Source of the DNA: Methylomonas methanica
GTDB lineage: Bacteria > Pseudomonadota > Gammaproteobacteria > Methylococcales > Methylomonadaceae
Assembly: GCA_001644045.1 (NCBI GenBank)
Contig: LUUF01000019.1
Location: forward strand, 147,175 to 211,174
Direction of reading: 5' to 3'
Length of the DNA stretch: 64,000 nt
The notes beneath the pieces are model-generated. The model had not been told where the DNA came from and ran no database searches. It saw nothing but the letters and a program-made list of their open reading frames with translations. Below are positions 10,479 to 19,710 of this stretch, one piece after another. Made by a program: the position numbers and the translations under genes. Every line of letters starts with the position of its first letter. Position 1 is the stretch's first letter.

Positions 10479-11318
10479 ATGGATAAGGCAACCCGCTTAC
10501 AGTATTTGGAGGCGATGGGCATCGATGTCTGGGTTTCCAGACATCCGCCCATCACCGTTCAAGCGTTGCAAGCAGTGGATGACGAATCAAATCATGTAGA
10601 ATGGGCTGACGACTGCAGGGATGCAGGAGGTAGGGCAATGTCGGGAGCAATTGCCGAACACCGTGAAGCCCATCGATCCCATCATGACGAACCCTCAGAA
10701 ATCGATGAACGTTGGGCTTCGTTTCACGAAGCCCACGCTACGCATCCCGCCCTCGCCAACGAACAAATCTGGAAAGACCTGCAACACCAAGTTTCTCTAT
10801 GCCGCGCGTGCTCATTGTGTGAAACCCGCACCCAAACCGTGTTTGGCGTCGGCAATAAACAAGCGACCTGGATGCTGATCGGCGAAGCCCCCGGCCAGAA
10901 CGAAGACTTGCAAGGCGAACCCTTCGTCGGCAAAGCAGGACAATTGCTGACTGAAATGCTGCGGGCGATAGGTTTGAAACGCGAGGAAGTCTACATCGCC
11001 AATATGCTGAAATGCCGGCCGCCGAACAACCGCGATCCGGAAAGCGAAGAAGTCGCCGCGTGCAACCACTTTCTGCAACGACAAATCGAATTGCTACAAC
11101 CGAAAATTATTTTGGCGGTGGGCCGCATTGCCGCGCAAAACTTGCTCAAAACCCAGCAACCTCTGGCAAAATTACGCGGTGTCCGCCACCAACTGGATGG
11201 CATACCGTTAATTGTCATTCACCACCCGGCTTACTTATTACGTTCATTGCTGGAAAAAGCCAAGGCCTGGAGCGACTTGCAGTTTGCACTGTCGGTCTAT
11301 CAAAAACTAGAAAAATAA
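10479..11318 (+). CDS. Uracil-DNA glycosylase, family 4 (Fe-S)
   Basis: 279 residues. The catalytic domain starts near residue 105: GEAPG (135-139), NMLKCRPPNNRDP and the C-terminal HPAYLLR are family 4 motifs. Cysteines C108, C111, C179 and C195 are positioned as 4Fe-4S ligands. It excises uracil arising from cytosine deamination. The first 100 residues are a low-similarity linker, and codons 78-88 are made of a 10-bp perfect palindrome belonging to a short repeat family, so this linker seems to have absorbed a mobile repeat without loss of frame. The start follows leuA by 13 bp. Confidence 0.9.
   Translation: MDKATRLQYLEAMGIDVWVSRHPPITVQALQAVDDESNHVEWADDCRDAGGRAMSGAIAEHREAHRSHHDEPSEIDERWASFHEAHATHPALANEQIWKDLQHQVSLCRACSLCETRTQTVFGVGNKQATWMLIGEAPGQNEDLQGEPFVGKAGQLLTEMLRAIGLKREEVYIANMLKCRPPNNRDPESEEVAACNHFLQRQIELLQPKIILAVGRIAAQNLLKTQQPLAKLRGVRHQLDGIPLIVIHHPAYLLRSLLEKAKAWSDLQFALSVYQKLEK
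10711..10743. repeat. REP-like palindrome inside the glycosylase coding region
   Basis: TGGGCTTCGT (10713-10722), loop TTC, ACGAAGCCCA (10726-10735), followed by CGCTACGC. The frame GTTGGG...CCCA-xx-CTACGC is shared with the element at 40466-40500, which points to a dispersed short repeat family. Here it is translated in frame. Confidence 0.7.
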
Positions 11319-11322
11319 AACC

Positions 11323-11877
11323 ATGTGGAAACTGTTACATAAACTGAAAGATGCAGTGATTTACGATGCGGACCGCGAATTTTACGCCAAGGTGTTTCCA
11401 GACTCGGTAGACAGCAAAGATTTAATGCGCATGCGTAAAATGGACCATGCCGATTTGGCTAGCGTCCTGAAGATCGAAGAGTTAAATTACGAATTCCCCT
11501 GGTCGGAAGGCATATTTAAAGACTGTTTCCGCACCATGACTTATACCTGCTGGGTCTGCGAAGCACCAGACGACAGCATAGTCGGCTATTGCATCATCAA
11601 TGTGGCGGCGGGCGAAGCTCATATTATGAACATCAGCGTCAACCCCGACTTTCAACGCCAGGGCGCCGGCAGAAAAATGCTGGAGCACCTTGTCGAATAC
11701 GCCCGGCCTCGCGCGGAGAAAATATTCCTGGAGGTACGTCCCAGCAACCCCGGGGCCATCAATTTGTACCGCAAAACCGGTTTTCGGGAAATCGGTACCC
11801 GCAAGAATTATTATCCGGCCAAGAATGGTCGCGAGGACGCGATAATGTTTGAATTGGATCTGGTGCCTATGCTGTAG
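11323..11877 (+). CDS. rimI: Ribosomal protein alanine N-acetyltransferase-like GNAT
   Basis: 184 residues. The GNAT fold occupies about residues 45-180, with the acetyl-CoA loop RQGAGRKML and the RimI-type ending LEVRPSNPGAINLYRKTGF...NYYP..NGREDAIMFEL. The N-terminal 45 residues are extra compared with classical RimI (about 148 residues). In RimI the reaction is N-alpha-acetylation of ribosomal protein S18. It follows the glycosylase gene by 4 bp. RimI is the best reading; a broader GNAT role is possible. Confidence 0.85.
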   Translation: MWKLLHKLKDAVIYDADREFYAKVFPDSVDSKDLMRMRKMDHADLASVLKIEELNYEFPWSEGIFKDCFRTMTYTCWVCEAPDDSIVGYCIINVAAGEAHIMNISVNPDFQRQGAGRKMLEHLVEYARPRAEKIFLEVRPSNPGAINLYRKTGFREIGTRKNYYPAKNGREDAIMFELDLVPML

Positions 11878-12767
11878 TCAGGTTTTGTTCTCTTGTTGCA
11901 AGACTACATAGTTGCTTGGGAATTGAAACCGACTCGTTGTAGGTCTTTCAACAGGCCTGCACCAAGGCGTTATGCTACCGGATATTTTTTCGATCTATTC
12001 TGCAACTGTTGAGTGTCTTGCTTCAACCAATTCGCGGTTTGGACTCTTAAATCAATTTCATAGAGATAACTTGGATTTGCTTGAAAACCAGCGTTGCGGT
12101 TTTTAAAGGAGCTGGACTTGCCGTATTTGCTTATCATCGTAATTCCCTAATATGCAGTTTATCTGTAGTGAAGCAAGAGACTAAGTCAAATTACAAAATT
12201 ACTAACTCACAAACGCTGATTAGATATTGCGCTCTACCAGCATGTAAAACTCTGATATTTGACAATATATGTTCAGCAAATAACGCGCCATTTTCCGAAA
12301 ATAGGATTACATCCTCCGCCTCAAACAAATATGTCCAGAAAAAATTATTTTGGTGCGTGCAATGCTGTCACAAGTGGCAGTCACCTGACATTTTTGGTCA
12401 GTAATAGAAAACATGGCTCATCTATACAAAATAGCCCGATAACCAAGCTCCCAAATGCCATTTTGTCGATTAAGCCCGTAAAGTAGTTACTCCCCCAAGC
12501 ATCGGTAGTTCAAATGGAGCACCAGACTGAATTATTGGGTGCATAGCTAACTCAGTTAACTATATCTTCGGTAAATAAAAGCATGATCCCGTTGTGCGAG
12601 CTTTTTGTTTAAATTTAATTAACTTTAAGAAAGTGCATCAAGGACTTGTTTTGTAAAATTTTGTTTAATTTCTTAAAAATATCCATCAACGAAACGAACC
12701 AAAGCACTATTGAGTTTTGCCAGAAAGGTGGCAGAATTCGGCAAGCTTGGAGCTTGTGGGAGATCTT
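11878..12767. other. AT-rich, gene-poor intergenic stretch (890 bp)
   Basis: Noticeably richer in A+T than its neighbours. The two plus-strand open frames here (about 12081-12404 and 12259-12486) have composition unlike a real protein and no ribosome site, and I reject them. The only ordered element I see is a near-palindrome, ATAGCTAACT-C-AGTTAACTAT at 12543-12563 (one mismatch), which could be an operator for the small gene downstream. Confidence 0.5.
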
Positions 12768-12896
12768 ATGAAAATATTTGCAGTGTTGATATTAGCCTTA
12801 ATTGGTTATGGCTTTGCGTTATTCTTACGCGGCATAATCAAGGAGCTGGCTCAGTTTGCCGTTGAGGCATGGCGAGATGTTGAGATCGGCCAATAG
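12768..12896 (+). CDS. Small membrane protein, 42 aa
   Basis: ATG at 12768 is preceded by GGGAGATCTT, a good ribosome site. The product opens MKIFAVLILALIGYGFALFL, a single hydrophobic helix (residues about 3-20), then a short amphipathic tail rich in Glu/Arg ending EIGQ. It has its own strong terminator 70 bp downstream and no partner gene, so it is a stand-alone transcription unit. I do not recognise it. Plausible roles for such proteins are as membrane-complex accessories, but no function can be claimed. Confidence 0.6.
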   Translation: MKIFAVLILALIGYGFALFLRGIIKELAQFAVEAWRDVEIGQ

Positions 12897-12965
12897 ACCG
12901 GTCTAATTCAGTCAAAATAGAATATTTAAAGTTCGGAAACGCCCTAAATTGCCAGCTGGGCAAGC

Positions 12966-12993
12966 AAAGCCGGGAATAATACCCGGCTTTTTT
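12966..12993 (+). terminator. Rho-independent terminator of the 42-aa gene
   Basis: AAAGCCGGG (12966-12974), 7-nt loop, CCCGGCTTT (12982-12990), then TTT. A 9-bp stem plus T run on the plus strand. It may also serve the convergent HDOD gene. Confidence 0.88.
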
Positions 12994-13017
12994 ATGCGTC
13001 TAACCCCCTGCCGTGCA

Positions 13018-13879
13018 TCAATGTATCTGCATATCTCGCACGGTTGACTGAATATCTTCAAGATCGTATTCGCTCAGCCCCAGGTAAATCAGCAAATCAT
13101 TTTTAATGCGGCAAAACTCGTGATGTTCTGCCGCATGCCCCAAATGCTTATTGGAAAGACATGTGTTTTCCGCCAGTTTCAACACTGCTAAAAGGTTTTT
13201 ACTTTTTGGGTTATACGCAAATTGCTCGGAAAATATAGGTTCGGTTTTGTGATGATCGGCTATCCCCTGACACAAATATTCAGGTAAGTGCCAAGCTTTG
13301 GCGACGTAGTATCCCACTACCGAATGATTGGTCTCGAAAGACGCGTTTTCAATATCGGTCACTTTGCGCTTTGTTTCGGAATAGCCTCCCTTCAACACCT
13401 GAGTGTAATTTTCGAATTTTTCCATCAGCAGATGGTATACCGCTGTCATGAAACAAACCAAAGGTGTAGGCTTCATCGACAGACGCAATACCGGTAATCT
13501 TGGCGATTGCCGCACAGGCCATCGCAACATCGATTGAGTTATCCCAAACTTCGGTCATTTCCACCAAACTTTGGTAAGAAAACGTATTGCGTAACGCCAA
13601 ACCATTAACAATGTTGAGCGTGTTTTGTAAGTCCAAAAGACTCAAAGCATGCTTGATCGAAGTTACCTTACCGCGCAAGCCAAAGAACGGCGAATTGATC
13701 ACCTTAAGTGCGGCGCCGGATATATCAATGTCCCTGCTGATGATCTCGGCAATCCGGTCGAGCGATACGCCAGGCATAGCACTCTCCAACTGCAAATCAA
13801 CCATGATTTGGGGTTGCGGAGGTATTTTTAAGCCCTTCAAAATACTGAGAGTGGTTTCTTCGGTCAGAGCCTCGGCCAT
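13018..13879 (-). pseudogene. HDOD-domain protein, frameshifted
   Basis: Two overlapping frames make one HDOD protein of about 286 residues. The first (from 13879) starts MAEALTEETTLSILKGLKIP and runs through ISRDIDISGAALKVINSPFFG to FGLFHDSGIP; the second continues with LLMEKFENYTQVL to the stop at 13018. Restoring the frame needs removal of one base, near 13432-13433 on the plus strand (inside CAGCAGATGG). HDOD proteins are non-catalytic HD-like domains used in signalling and biofilm control. Whether this is a true mutation or a base error cannot be decided here. Confidence 0.8.
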
Positions 13880-14129
13880 ATCGGATATTTTCCTGAACGT
13901 TTAGTAAACATGGTTTATTTGGAGTTAGCTTCCAAAATGCCAACGCATTCAAATCTGCATTCCATCTACAAAAGAATAGTCTCTTAGTTGTTTGCCTGTT
14001 CGTTTTGTCCGGAAAAAAATTAACGTATGTTTGGTCTTCCTAAGCCTAAAACCACGCTTATGTGCGACAAATTACCTGTCATTCTTTGTCAAAATTGGGC
14101 TGAACATCCTGTTCCGGATTGACCAAATT

Positions 14130-15635
14130 TTATCTGCCGGCCTTAAACTTCAATGCATGCGCCATGACTTGATAGATATAACTTTGCTCTTGTACCCCAT
14201 GAAATAAATGCGCTTTGGGGCCGAACGCGAAAATCGCCACATCTTCGGCGCCGTGAGTTTCACTGCCTAGCGGTACGATAGCTTCCTGCAGGAAATCGGG
14301 ATGCGTGGTATCTACCGCGCTTAGATCCGGGCGGCCGTTTTGACCTCGATAACCCGGACCATTGGCATATCCCAACGTCGTGTAAGGCAATCCGTTGCTG
14401 TCTTTGGCAAAACCGGTTTCGCCGGTTTGTTTTACCAATCCCATGATCGGATTGCCGCGTTGCGGATAGCCGGCAATGGTAAAGGTATGACTGTGATCGG
14501 CGGTGACGACAATTAACGTATCTTTAGGATTGGTTTGTTCCAGCGCCTTGCGGACCGCGTTGGATAGCTCCACCGTTTCCGTCAAGGCCCTATAAGCATT
14601 ACCGGCATGATGAGCATGATCGATGCGGCCGGCTTCCACCATCAGCACATAGCCTTTTTTATTTTTTGATAACACGTCGATGGCTTTTTCGGTCATCTCG
14701 GTCAAAGACGGCTCCCCGCCTTTATCCTTCGGTCTATCATGTTCATATTCCATGTGCGAGTGCTCGAACAAACCCAGTAAATGCTCGGTTTGCTTGGGGT
14801 CTATCGCGTCGAAGCCGGCTTTGTTATAGACATAGGCAGATTTCGGGTATTGGGTTAACCAACGCTGGGTCAAATCCACACCGTCTTTACGACTACCAAA
14901 TTTATCGCCATCTTCCGGGTCGGGCGTCGTATTGGGCAAAAACATGCTGCGTCCGCCGCCCAAAACCACTTCCAGGCCGTTACCGTAACCGAACTCCAGC
15001 AGTTGCTTGGCAATATCGCTAACTGTGGCACCGGCTGGAACGTGCGCATCGGACTCCCAATCGCGTTCGGAGGTATGGGCGTAACAAGCAGCCGGCGTGG
15101 CGTGAGTGACTCGGGCAGTAGAGACCACGCCAGTCGATAGGCCTTTTTCCTCGGCTTGTTCGAGTAAAGTTTTCACCTTGTAGGTGTTCACCACTTCCGC
15201 ATTTCTTTCCTGGCGAGCCACCTGCATGCCTACAGACAGTTCACCATCGTTGGTTTTCACACCGGTAATAATGGCCGACATAGTCGGTGCTGAATCGGCG
15301 GTTTGTTGATTGGTGCTATAGGTTTTCGATAGCGCTACATAGGGAGCTGTTTCGAAACTTAGCGAATTTTCCTCGCCGCCGCGATTACCCGGTTTGCGTT
15401 GCCCTTCCAAAATACGCGCGGCAGTAATGGTCGAGATGCCCATGCCATCGCCGACGAACAGAATCACGTTTTTGGCGAACGCTTGATTGGCTTTAAGTTG
15501 CTCGGCAGCCTTGACGCTGTTTTGCCCCGATTCCAACCAGAACGCGGGCGTTTCTAAAACTGGTTCAGCCTGAGATGGCCCGGAGGCCAAGACCAGACCA
15601 GTCAGAATTGCGGATTTACATTGCTTATAGGCCAT
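14130..15635 (-). CDS. Alkaline phosphatase, PhoA family
   Basis: 501 residues with an N-terminal signal peptide (AILTGLVLASGPSQA). The metal-binding VGDGMG (D63) and the nucleophile motif ADSAPTMSA (S115) are followed by EAGRIDHAHHAGN, TADHSHTF and ETHGAEDVAIFAFGP, the zinc-ligand motifs of the alkaline phosphatase superfamily. It hydrolyses phosphomonoesters in the periplasm or outside the cell. In place of the E. coli-type DSAGTATA motif it has DSAPTMSA, common in this branch. It is upstream-adjacent to no pho regulator and I found no Pho box. Confidence 0.93.
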   Translation of the reverse strand: MAYKQCKSAILTGLVLASGPSQAEPVLETPAFWLESGQNSVKAAEQLKANQAFAKNVILFVGDGMGISTITAARILEGQRKPGNRGGEENSLSFETAPYVALSKTYSTNQQTADSAPTMSAIITGVKTNDGELSVGMQVARQERNAEVVNTYKVKTLLEQAEEKGLSTGVVSTARVTHATPAACYAHTSERDWESDAHVPAGATVSDIAKQLLEFGYGNGLEVVLGGGRSMFLPNTTPDPEDGDKFGSRKDGVDLTQRWLTQYPKSAYVYNKAGFDAIDPKQTEHLLGLFEHSHMEYEHDRPKDKGGEPSLTEMTEKAIDVLSKNKKGYVLMVEAGRIDHAHHAGNAYRALTETVELSNAVRKALEQTNPKDTLIVVTADHSHTFTIAGYPQRGNPIMGLVKQTGETGFAKDSNGLPYTTLGYANGPGYRGQNGRPDLSAVDTTHPDFLQEAIVPLGSETHGAEDVAIFAFGPKAHLFHGVQEQSYIYQVMAHALKFKAGR

Positions 15636-15668
15636 AAAATACCATTGAGGGATGTTTTCGTCACAGTT

Positions 15669-17192
15669 CTAAACAGCTTCAGCCCGTTGCTTGAAAATAC
15701 CCACACTGAGCCAGCGATTCCAGCCATACATAACCAGCAGTAACACCGAAAATAACCCGAAAAGACCTTTATCGCCCAAGATAACGTAAGGCGTAAGGCC
15801 AGTCATCGGCACAATATGGTCGGTTAACGTGGTGGTAATGAATAAGGGCGCTTGCTTGCGTAAAACACCGTCCGGGCCGACAAACCCAGTCACACCGGTA
15901 TTGGTGGCTCGCACCAGATAGCGACCGGTTTCCAGCGCCCGCATCTGCGCCATTTGCATATGTTGATGCGGCTGCGATGAATCGCCGAACCAAGCATCGT
16001 TAGTCATATTGACTATATAGCCCGCATCCGCAACCTGTCTGGCAACCAACTCGCCGAAGGCATCTTCATAGCAGATAGTCGTGACAAACGCGTGACCGCC
16101 CGCCGATAACAAGGTTTGCCGGTCGCCACCGGCAGCGAAATCGCCCAGAGGTATTTGCAATTTATCCAATACCCAGCCCGATAACGGCTGAAGCGGCAGA
16201 TATTCACCAAACGGCAATAGATGATTTTTGTGGTAAAAGGCTTGCTTTTCGCCTAGGGTCATGACGCTATTGTAATAATCCTTACCCTGTCCGCTACTGG
16301 GTAGTCCAACGACCAAATCAACCGCATGCGCTTGCGCGGCAGTTTGCAGCGGATCAATGTAGAACTCTTTGACCTGCGACAGAAAAGCCGGAATCGAAGT
16401 TTCCGGCCAAATGATCACATCGGAATCCCAATGCTGCTCGGTAAGCTCTTGATACAGCCTGAGCGTATTGAGTTTCTGATTTTTTTGCCATTTCTGATCC
16501 TGGCCGATATTGCCTTGCACCAATGTCACCTTGATCGGTGCGCCGGCGGCCCGAGTCCATGACACGGTTTGCAAATAGCCGCCGCCAGCCCAAATTAACC
16601 CTAAAACCAGCAGCCCCGGCAAAGCCGGCAATTTGCCACGCAGCATCTCCAAGACCGAAAAAGCCGATACAGCCAACAAAAAACCGACCCCATAAACCCC
16701 AGCCAACGGCGCGTAGCCGGCCAACGGTGTCGATAGTTGGCTATAGGCAATTTGCAGCCAGGGAAAACCGTTCAACAACCAATAGCCGCGAAAATACTCG
16801 ACCGCTACCCAAGCGATAGCGGCGGCTATTATTCGTAACCATGGCCCGGGGCAGGTCAAGGTCTTGGCGATCAACCAGCCGGTTAACGCCGGGAACAAAG
16901 CCCAAACCGCCACCAACAAAGCCGTCAACGCTACCGAACTATAAGGATCGCCGCCGCCAAAATCGTGAATACTGATGTAGGTCCACCAAATGCCGGAACC
17001 GAACAAACCCAAGCCAAACAAATAGCCACTAAGCGCAGCCCGCTTCGGCGCTTGCTGCTGCCAAACCCAATACATAAACATTAATGCGGCGATCGCGGCG
17101 TAGGCATAATCGTAAGGTGCAAAGGACGCGGTCAGCAATGCACCAAAAACTGGTGCGGCAAGCTCCCATTTTAAATTCAATATTCGCTTCAT
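15669..17192 (-). CDS. lnt: Apolipoprotein N-acyltransferase
   Basis: Adds the third acyl chain to the N-terminal cysteine of lipoproteins in the inner membrane. 507 residues: an N-terminal multi-helix membrane domain (about 1-200) and a C-terminal nitrilase-like domain. The catalytic triad is visible as E264 (WPETSIP), K322 (HKNHLLPFGEY) and C374 (TTICYEDAFGE), with NDAWFGDS near residue 400. Several lipoproteins in this window (24122, 50843) would be its substrates. It is followed by the phosphatase gene on the same strand. Confidence 0.97.
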   Translation of the reverse strand: MKRILNLKWELAAPVFGALLTASFAPYDYAYAAIAALMFMYWVWQQQAPKRAALSGYLFGLGLFGSGIWWTYISIHDFGGGDPYSSVALTALLVAVWALFPALTGWLIAKTLTCPGPWLRIIAAAIAWVAVEYFRGYWLLNGFPWLQIAYSQLSTPLAGYAPLAGVYGVGFLLAVSAFSVLEMLRGKLPALPGLLVLGLIWAGGGYLQTVSWTRAAGAPIKVTLVQGNIGQDQKWQKNQKLNTLRLYQELTEQHWDSDVIIWPETSIPAFLSQVKEFYIDPLQTAAQAHAVDLVVGLPSSGQGKDYYNSVMTLGEKQAFYHKNHLLPFGEYLPLQPLSGWVLDKLQIPLGDFAAGGDRQTLLSAGGHAFVTTICYEDAFGELVARQVADAGYIVNMTNDAWFGDSSQPHQHMQMAQMRALETGRYLVRATNTGVTGFVGPDGVLRKQAPLFITTTLTDHIVPMTGLTPYVILGDKGLFGLFSVLLLVMYGWNRWLSVGIFKQRAEAV

Positions 17193-17328
17193 TAATTCTG
17201 GTGTGTTTTTTCGATGGAATCGGCATTTTATGCAGCCGCCGGGGTTTCGTAAAATTGGCGTCTGCCCCTAACCGCCAATCTGAACTAAACTGAAGGCATG
17301 TTTTCAACACAACTTAACTCGCAAGTAA

Positions 17329-18831
17329 ATGACCGATAACGCATCGCTGCCTTTTGAGCTGTCAACGGAATCCCTCGGCGGATGGATTAATTCATTAAGC
17401 GCACTACCGGCGGCGAACGCCGCAAATCAGTTGAATCTGGTCCTTAAACAACTGAATCGTTACAACGCCGCAGCCGCAATATTGCCAATACTGATCAATT
17501 TAACGCCGCTGACCTTGCATTTATCCAATGGATTGACCAATGTGGCCCGTTCCGAAACGGACATAGCCGCCAACGGCAAAGCGCTTAAAATTGCAAAACT
17601 AGCCATCCAGTTACTCCGACATTTAAGCCTGGCTTTTTGCCGTACCGTCGAGACCAAACAACTCGACCCAACGCAGAACCAACAGGCAATATTTTATGCG
17701 CTGCAACTGATAGGTTATTGTCTGCGCAGCACCGCGCTGTTTTACGAAATGCCGTCCACAACCTTGTGGAAAAAGAGCGGCCTGCTATTCACGACAGCCG
17801 GCGAACTGCAACTGCTAAAAAAACAGATCTCATCCAAACAACAGGAATTTAAGTTACAAAATACCATTGAAGAGGTCGTCAAACGCAACCTATTGTTTGC
17901 GGTCAGCACACCGAATCGCTACCCGACAACAGAAATCAATCAGTTATTTCAGCTAGCCAACCGACAACAGAACCGGCTGGAAATCAGCAAAAATCCTAGC
18001 CCGGATTGCGGCTTTTTTTGGAATCTCGGCAGCGAACCCAGCCCAGTACCGCGCACTAACTGCACACTGCCGCGCGGCTCGGTATATATCAGTTGCCTGA
18101 ATCTCGGTCATGCATTGCAACTTGGCGAAATAGAGACCGAGCTGAATTCAAACATGCAAACCAAACTGGCTTTACACTTAACCGGATACAGCAATATTTT
18201 TGCATCGGTAGCTATCGGACCGCCCATGCCTGCGCATTTACTGGAAGGCTTCATTGCAGTCAGCGCCCATCTGCAAGGCGAAGAGAAATTATCGAAAATC
18301 ATGAACCTTAGCTCTCAGTTATCGCGTGGTAGATCCTTGGCTCGCGATATGTCTCTGGTGCCGTTGGAACATGAAAAAAGCTTTTACAAACCGCTAAACT
18401 CCACCATTGTCAGTTTCCCCGAACATGGCACCAGCCTGAGTCTGTTACGCAATGTCAGTAAGCAGTTTCTGGTAGCGGAAAGCCCCGCGCCCAATTGTTC
18501 AACCGGCGATATCGGCTTGCTTTGCCGCGAACAGCAACCCGCCAAATTGGTGATAGTCCGTCAGCAAACCTTGTACGAAGATGTGACGCTAATTTTGCTG
18601 GAACCCATTATCGGTAGCGTAGCGATCCACGACATCGAAAATGCCGGTGACAGCAGCCAAAAAGCGATCGTCATCGGGATGGAAACCGATCACCCCGAGG
18701 TGTTGTTAACCAACGGCAAATACACGGTAGGCAGTAAAATCAGTTTACTGTACGGCAAGACCTTGTATTTGAAAGCTTGCGTGGAAAACACCCCTTGGTT
18801 AGTACGTTTCAGGGTCGGTTTTGATTTGTAA
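17329..18831 (+). CDS. Hypothetical protein, 500 aa
   Basis: I cannot name this protein. It has no signal peptide. The first 200 residues are mostly helical and leucine/asparagine/glutamine-rich, and the last 200 look beta-rich (SVYISCLNLGHALQLGE, QPAKLVIVRQQ, VTLILLEPIIGSVAIHD). The C-terminal part resembles c-di-GMP-binding PilZ-like or related beta-barrel modules only loosely, and I see no clear RxxxR...D/NxSxxG motif. Its last 23 bp overlap the convergent 5'-nucleotidase gene. Composition is like its neighbours, so recent transfer is not indicated. Confidence 0.6.
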   Translation: MTDNASLPFELSTESLGGWINSLSALPAANAANQLNLVLKQLNRYNAAAAILPILINLTPLTLHLSNGLTNVARSETDIAANGKALKIAKLAIQLLRHLSLAFCRTVETKQLDPTQNQQAIFYALQLIGYCLRSTALFYEMPSTTLWKKSGLLFTTAGELQLLKKQISSKQQEFKLQNTIEEVVKRNLLFAVSTPNRYPTTEINQLFQLANRQQNRLEISKNPSPDCGFFWNLGSEPSPVPRTNCTLPRGSVYISCLNLGHALQLGEIETELNSNMQTKLALHLTGYSNIFASVAIGPPMPAHLLEGFIAVSAHLQGEEKLSKIMNLSSQLSRGRSLARDMSLVPLEHEKSFYKPLNSTIVSFPEHGTSLSLLRNVSKQFLVAESPAPNCSTGDIGLLCREQQPAKLVIVRQQTLYEDVTLILLEPIIGSVAIHDIENAGDSSQKAIVIGMETDHPEVLLTNGKYTVGSKISLLYGKTLYLKACVENTPWLVRFRVGFDL

Positions 18832-19708
18832 CGCCATGCGGGACATGGGCCGCGGCGATTTGATGCGACTCCGCGGAATCGCAATGGCCTTTCTGGTCGT
18901 CGAAGAAAATATCGGCCCCGAACGCTTTTAAAAACGCCCCCTTGGGCATGCCGCCTAAAAACAAGGCTTCATCTATTCTAATTCCCCAAGCCCGCAAGGT
19001 TCTGACGACCCGCTCGTGAGCGGGCGCAGCCCGCGCGGTAACCAACGCGGTGCGAATCGGCGACAGTTCCTGATCGAAATGGGTTTGAATTCGGTGCAAA
19101 GCGCTTAAAAACTCTTTCAATGGTCCGTCGGAAAGAGGCTTATGCGCCTCGTTGCGCTCGTTGGCCGCAAAAGCCGCCAAACCGTGTTGTTGATAAATTC
19201 GCTCGGATTCGTCGGAAAACAGCACCGCATCGCCATCGAAAGCAATCCGCAATTGCGGGGACGGGTTAGCTACCGCGCCGGAGACGATGGTCGCGGCGGC
19301 ATAGCCGGCAGCCAAGGCTTTTCTGACATCCTCGCCGTTGGCGGATAAAAATAAATGCGCCCCAAAAGCCGGGATATATTCGTAGGGCGACACGCCGCTG
19401 GTAAACGCCGCCCGGCTAATCGCCAAATCGTAGTGGTTGATTGAGTTAAAGATACGCAGGCCGGTATCAGCACTGTTTTGCGATAGCAGAATAATTTCTA
19501 CCAGCGGGGCACCGGGAAAGGCTTTGTTGATATCCAGAAATTTTTTGACCAAGGAGAATCCGAAACCCGGCGGCAGAATTTCGTTTTCATGCTCGATCTG
19601 ATAGCGGCAAAAAGCTTCCTTGCCTTGTGTTTCAAAAATAGTATGCGACTCATCCAGATTGAACAAGGCCCTGGACGATACCGCAACTACTAGTTTCTGA
19701 TTATCCAT
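18809..19708 (-). CDS. 5'-nucleotidase, cN-I-like family
   Basis: 299 residues with features of the 5'-nucleotidase family PF06189: LVVAVSSRALFNLDESH at the N-terminus with an early DES acidic motif, IAFDGDAVLFSDESERIY (about 172-189) and the late FFDDQKGHCDSA. These Asp-rich motifs place it in the HAD-like phosphohydrolases acting on nucleoside monophosphates. It is 2 bp downstream of the SPOR gene stop, so probably cotranscribed with it. Confidence 0.85.
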   Translation of the reverse strand: MDNQKLVVAVSSRALFNLDESHTIFETQGKEAFCRYQIEHENEILPPGFGFSLVKKFLDINKAFPGAPLVEIILLSQNSADTGLRIFNSINHYDLAISRAAFTSGVSPYEYIPAFGAHLFLSANGEDVRKALAAGYAAATIVSGAVANPSPQLRIAFDGDAVLFSDESERIYQQHGLAAFAANERNEAHKPLSDGPLKEFLSALHRIQTHFDQELSPIRTALVTARAAPAHERVVRTLRAWGIRIDEALFLGGMPKGAFLKAFGADIFFDDQKGHCDSAESHQIAAAHVPHGVTNQNRP

Positions 19709-19710
19709 GG

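Noticed and set aside
12081..12486. Two overlapping plus-strand frames in the AT-rich island
   Set aside because: Start codons without ribosome sites, composition unlike protein, no recognisable motif.
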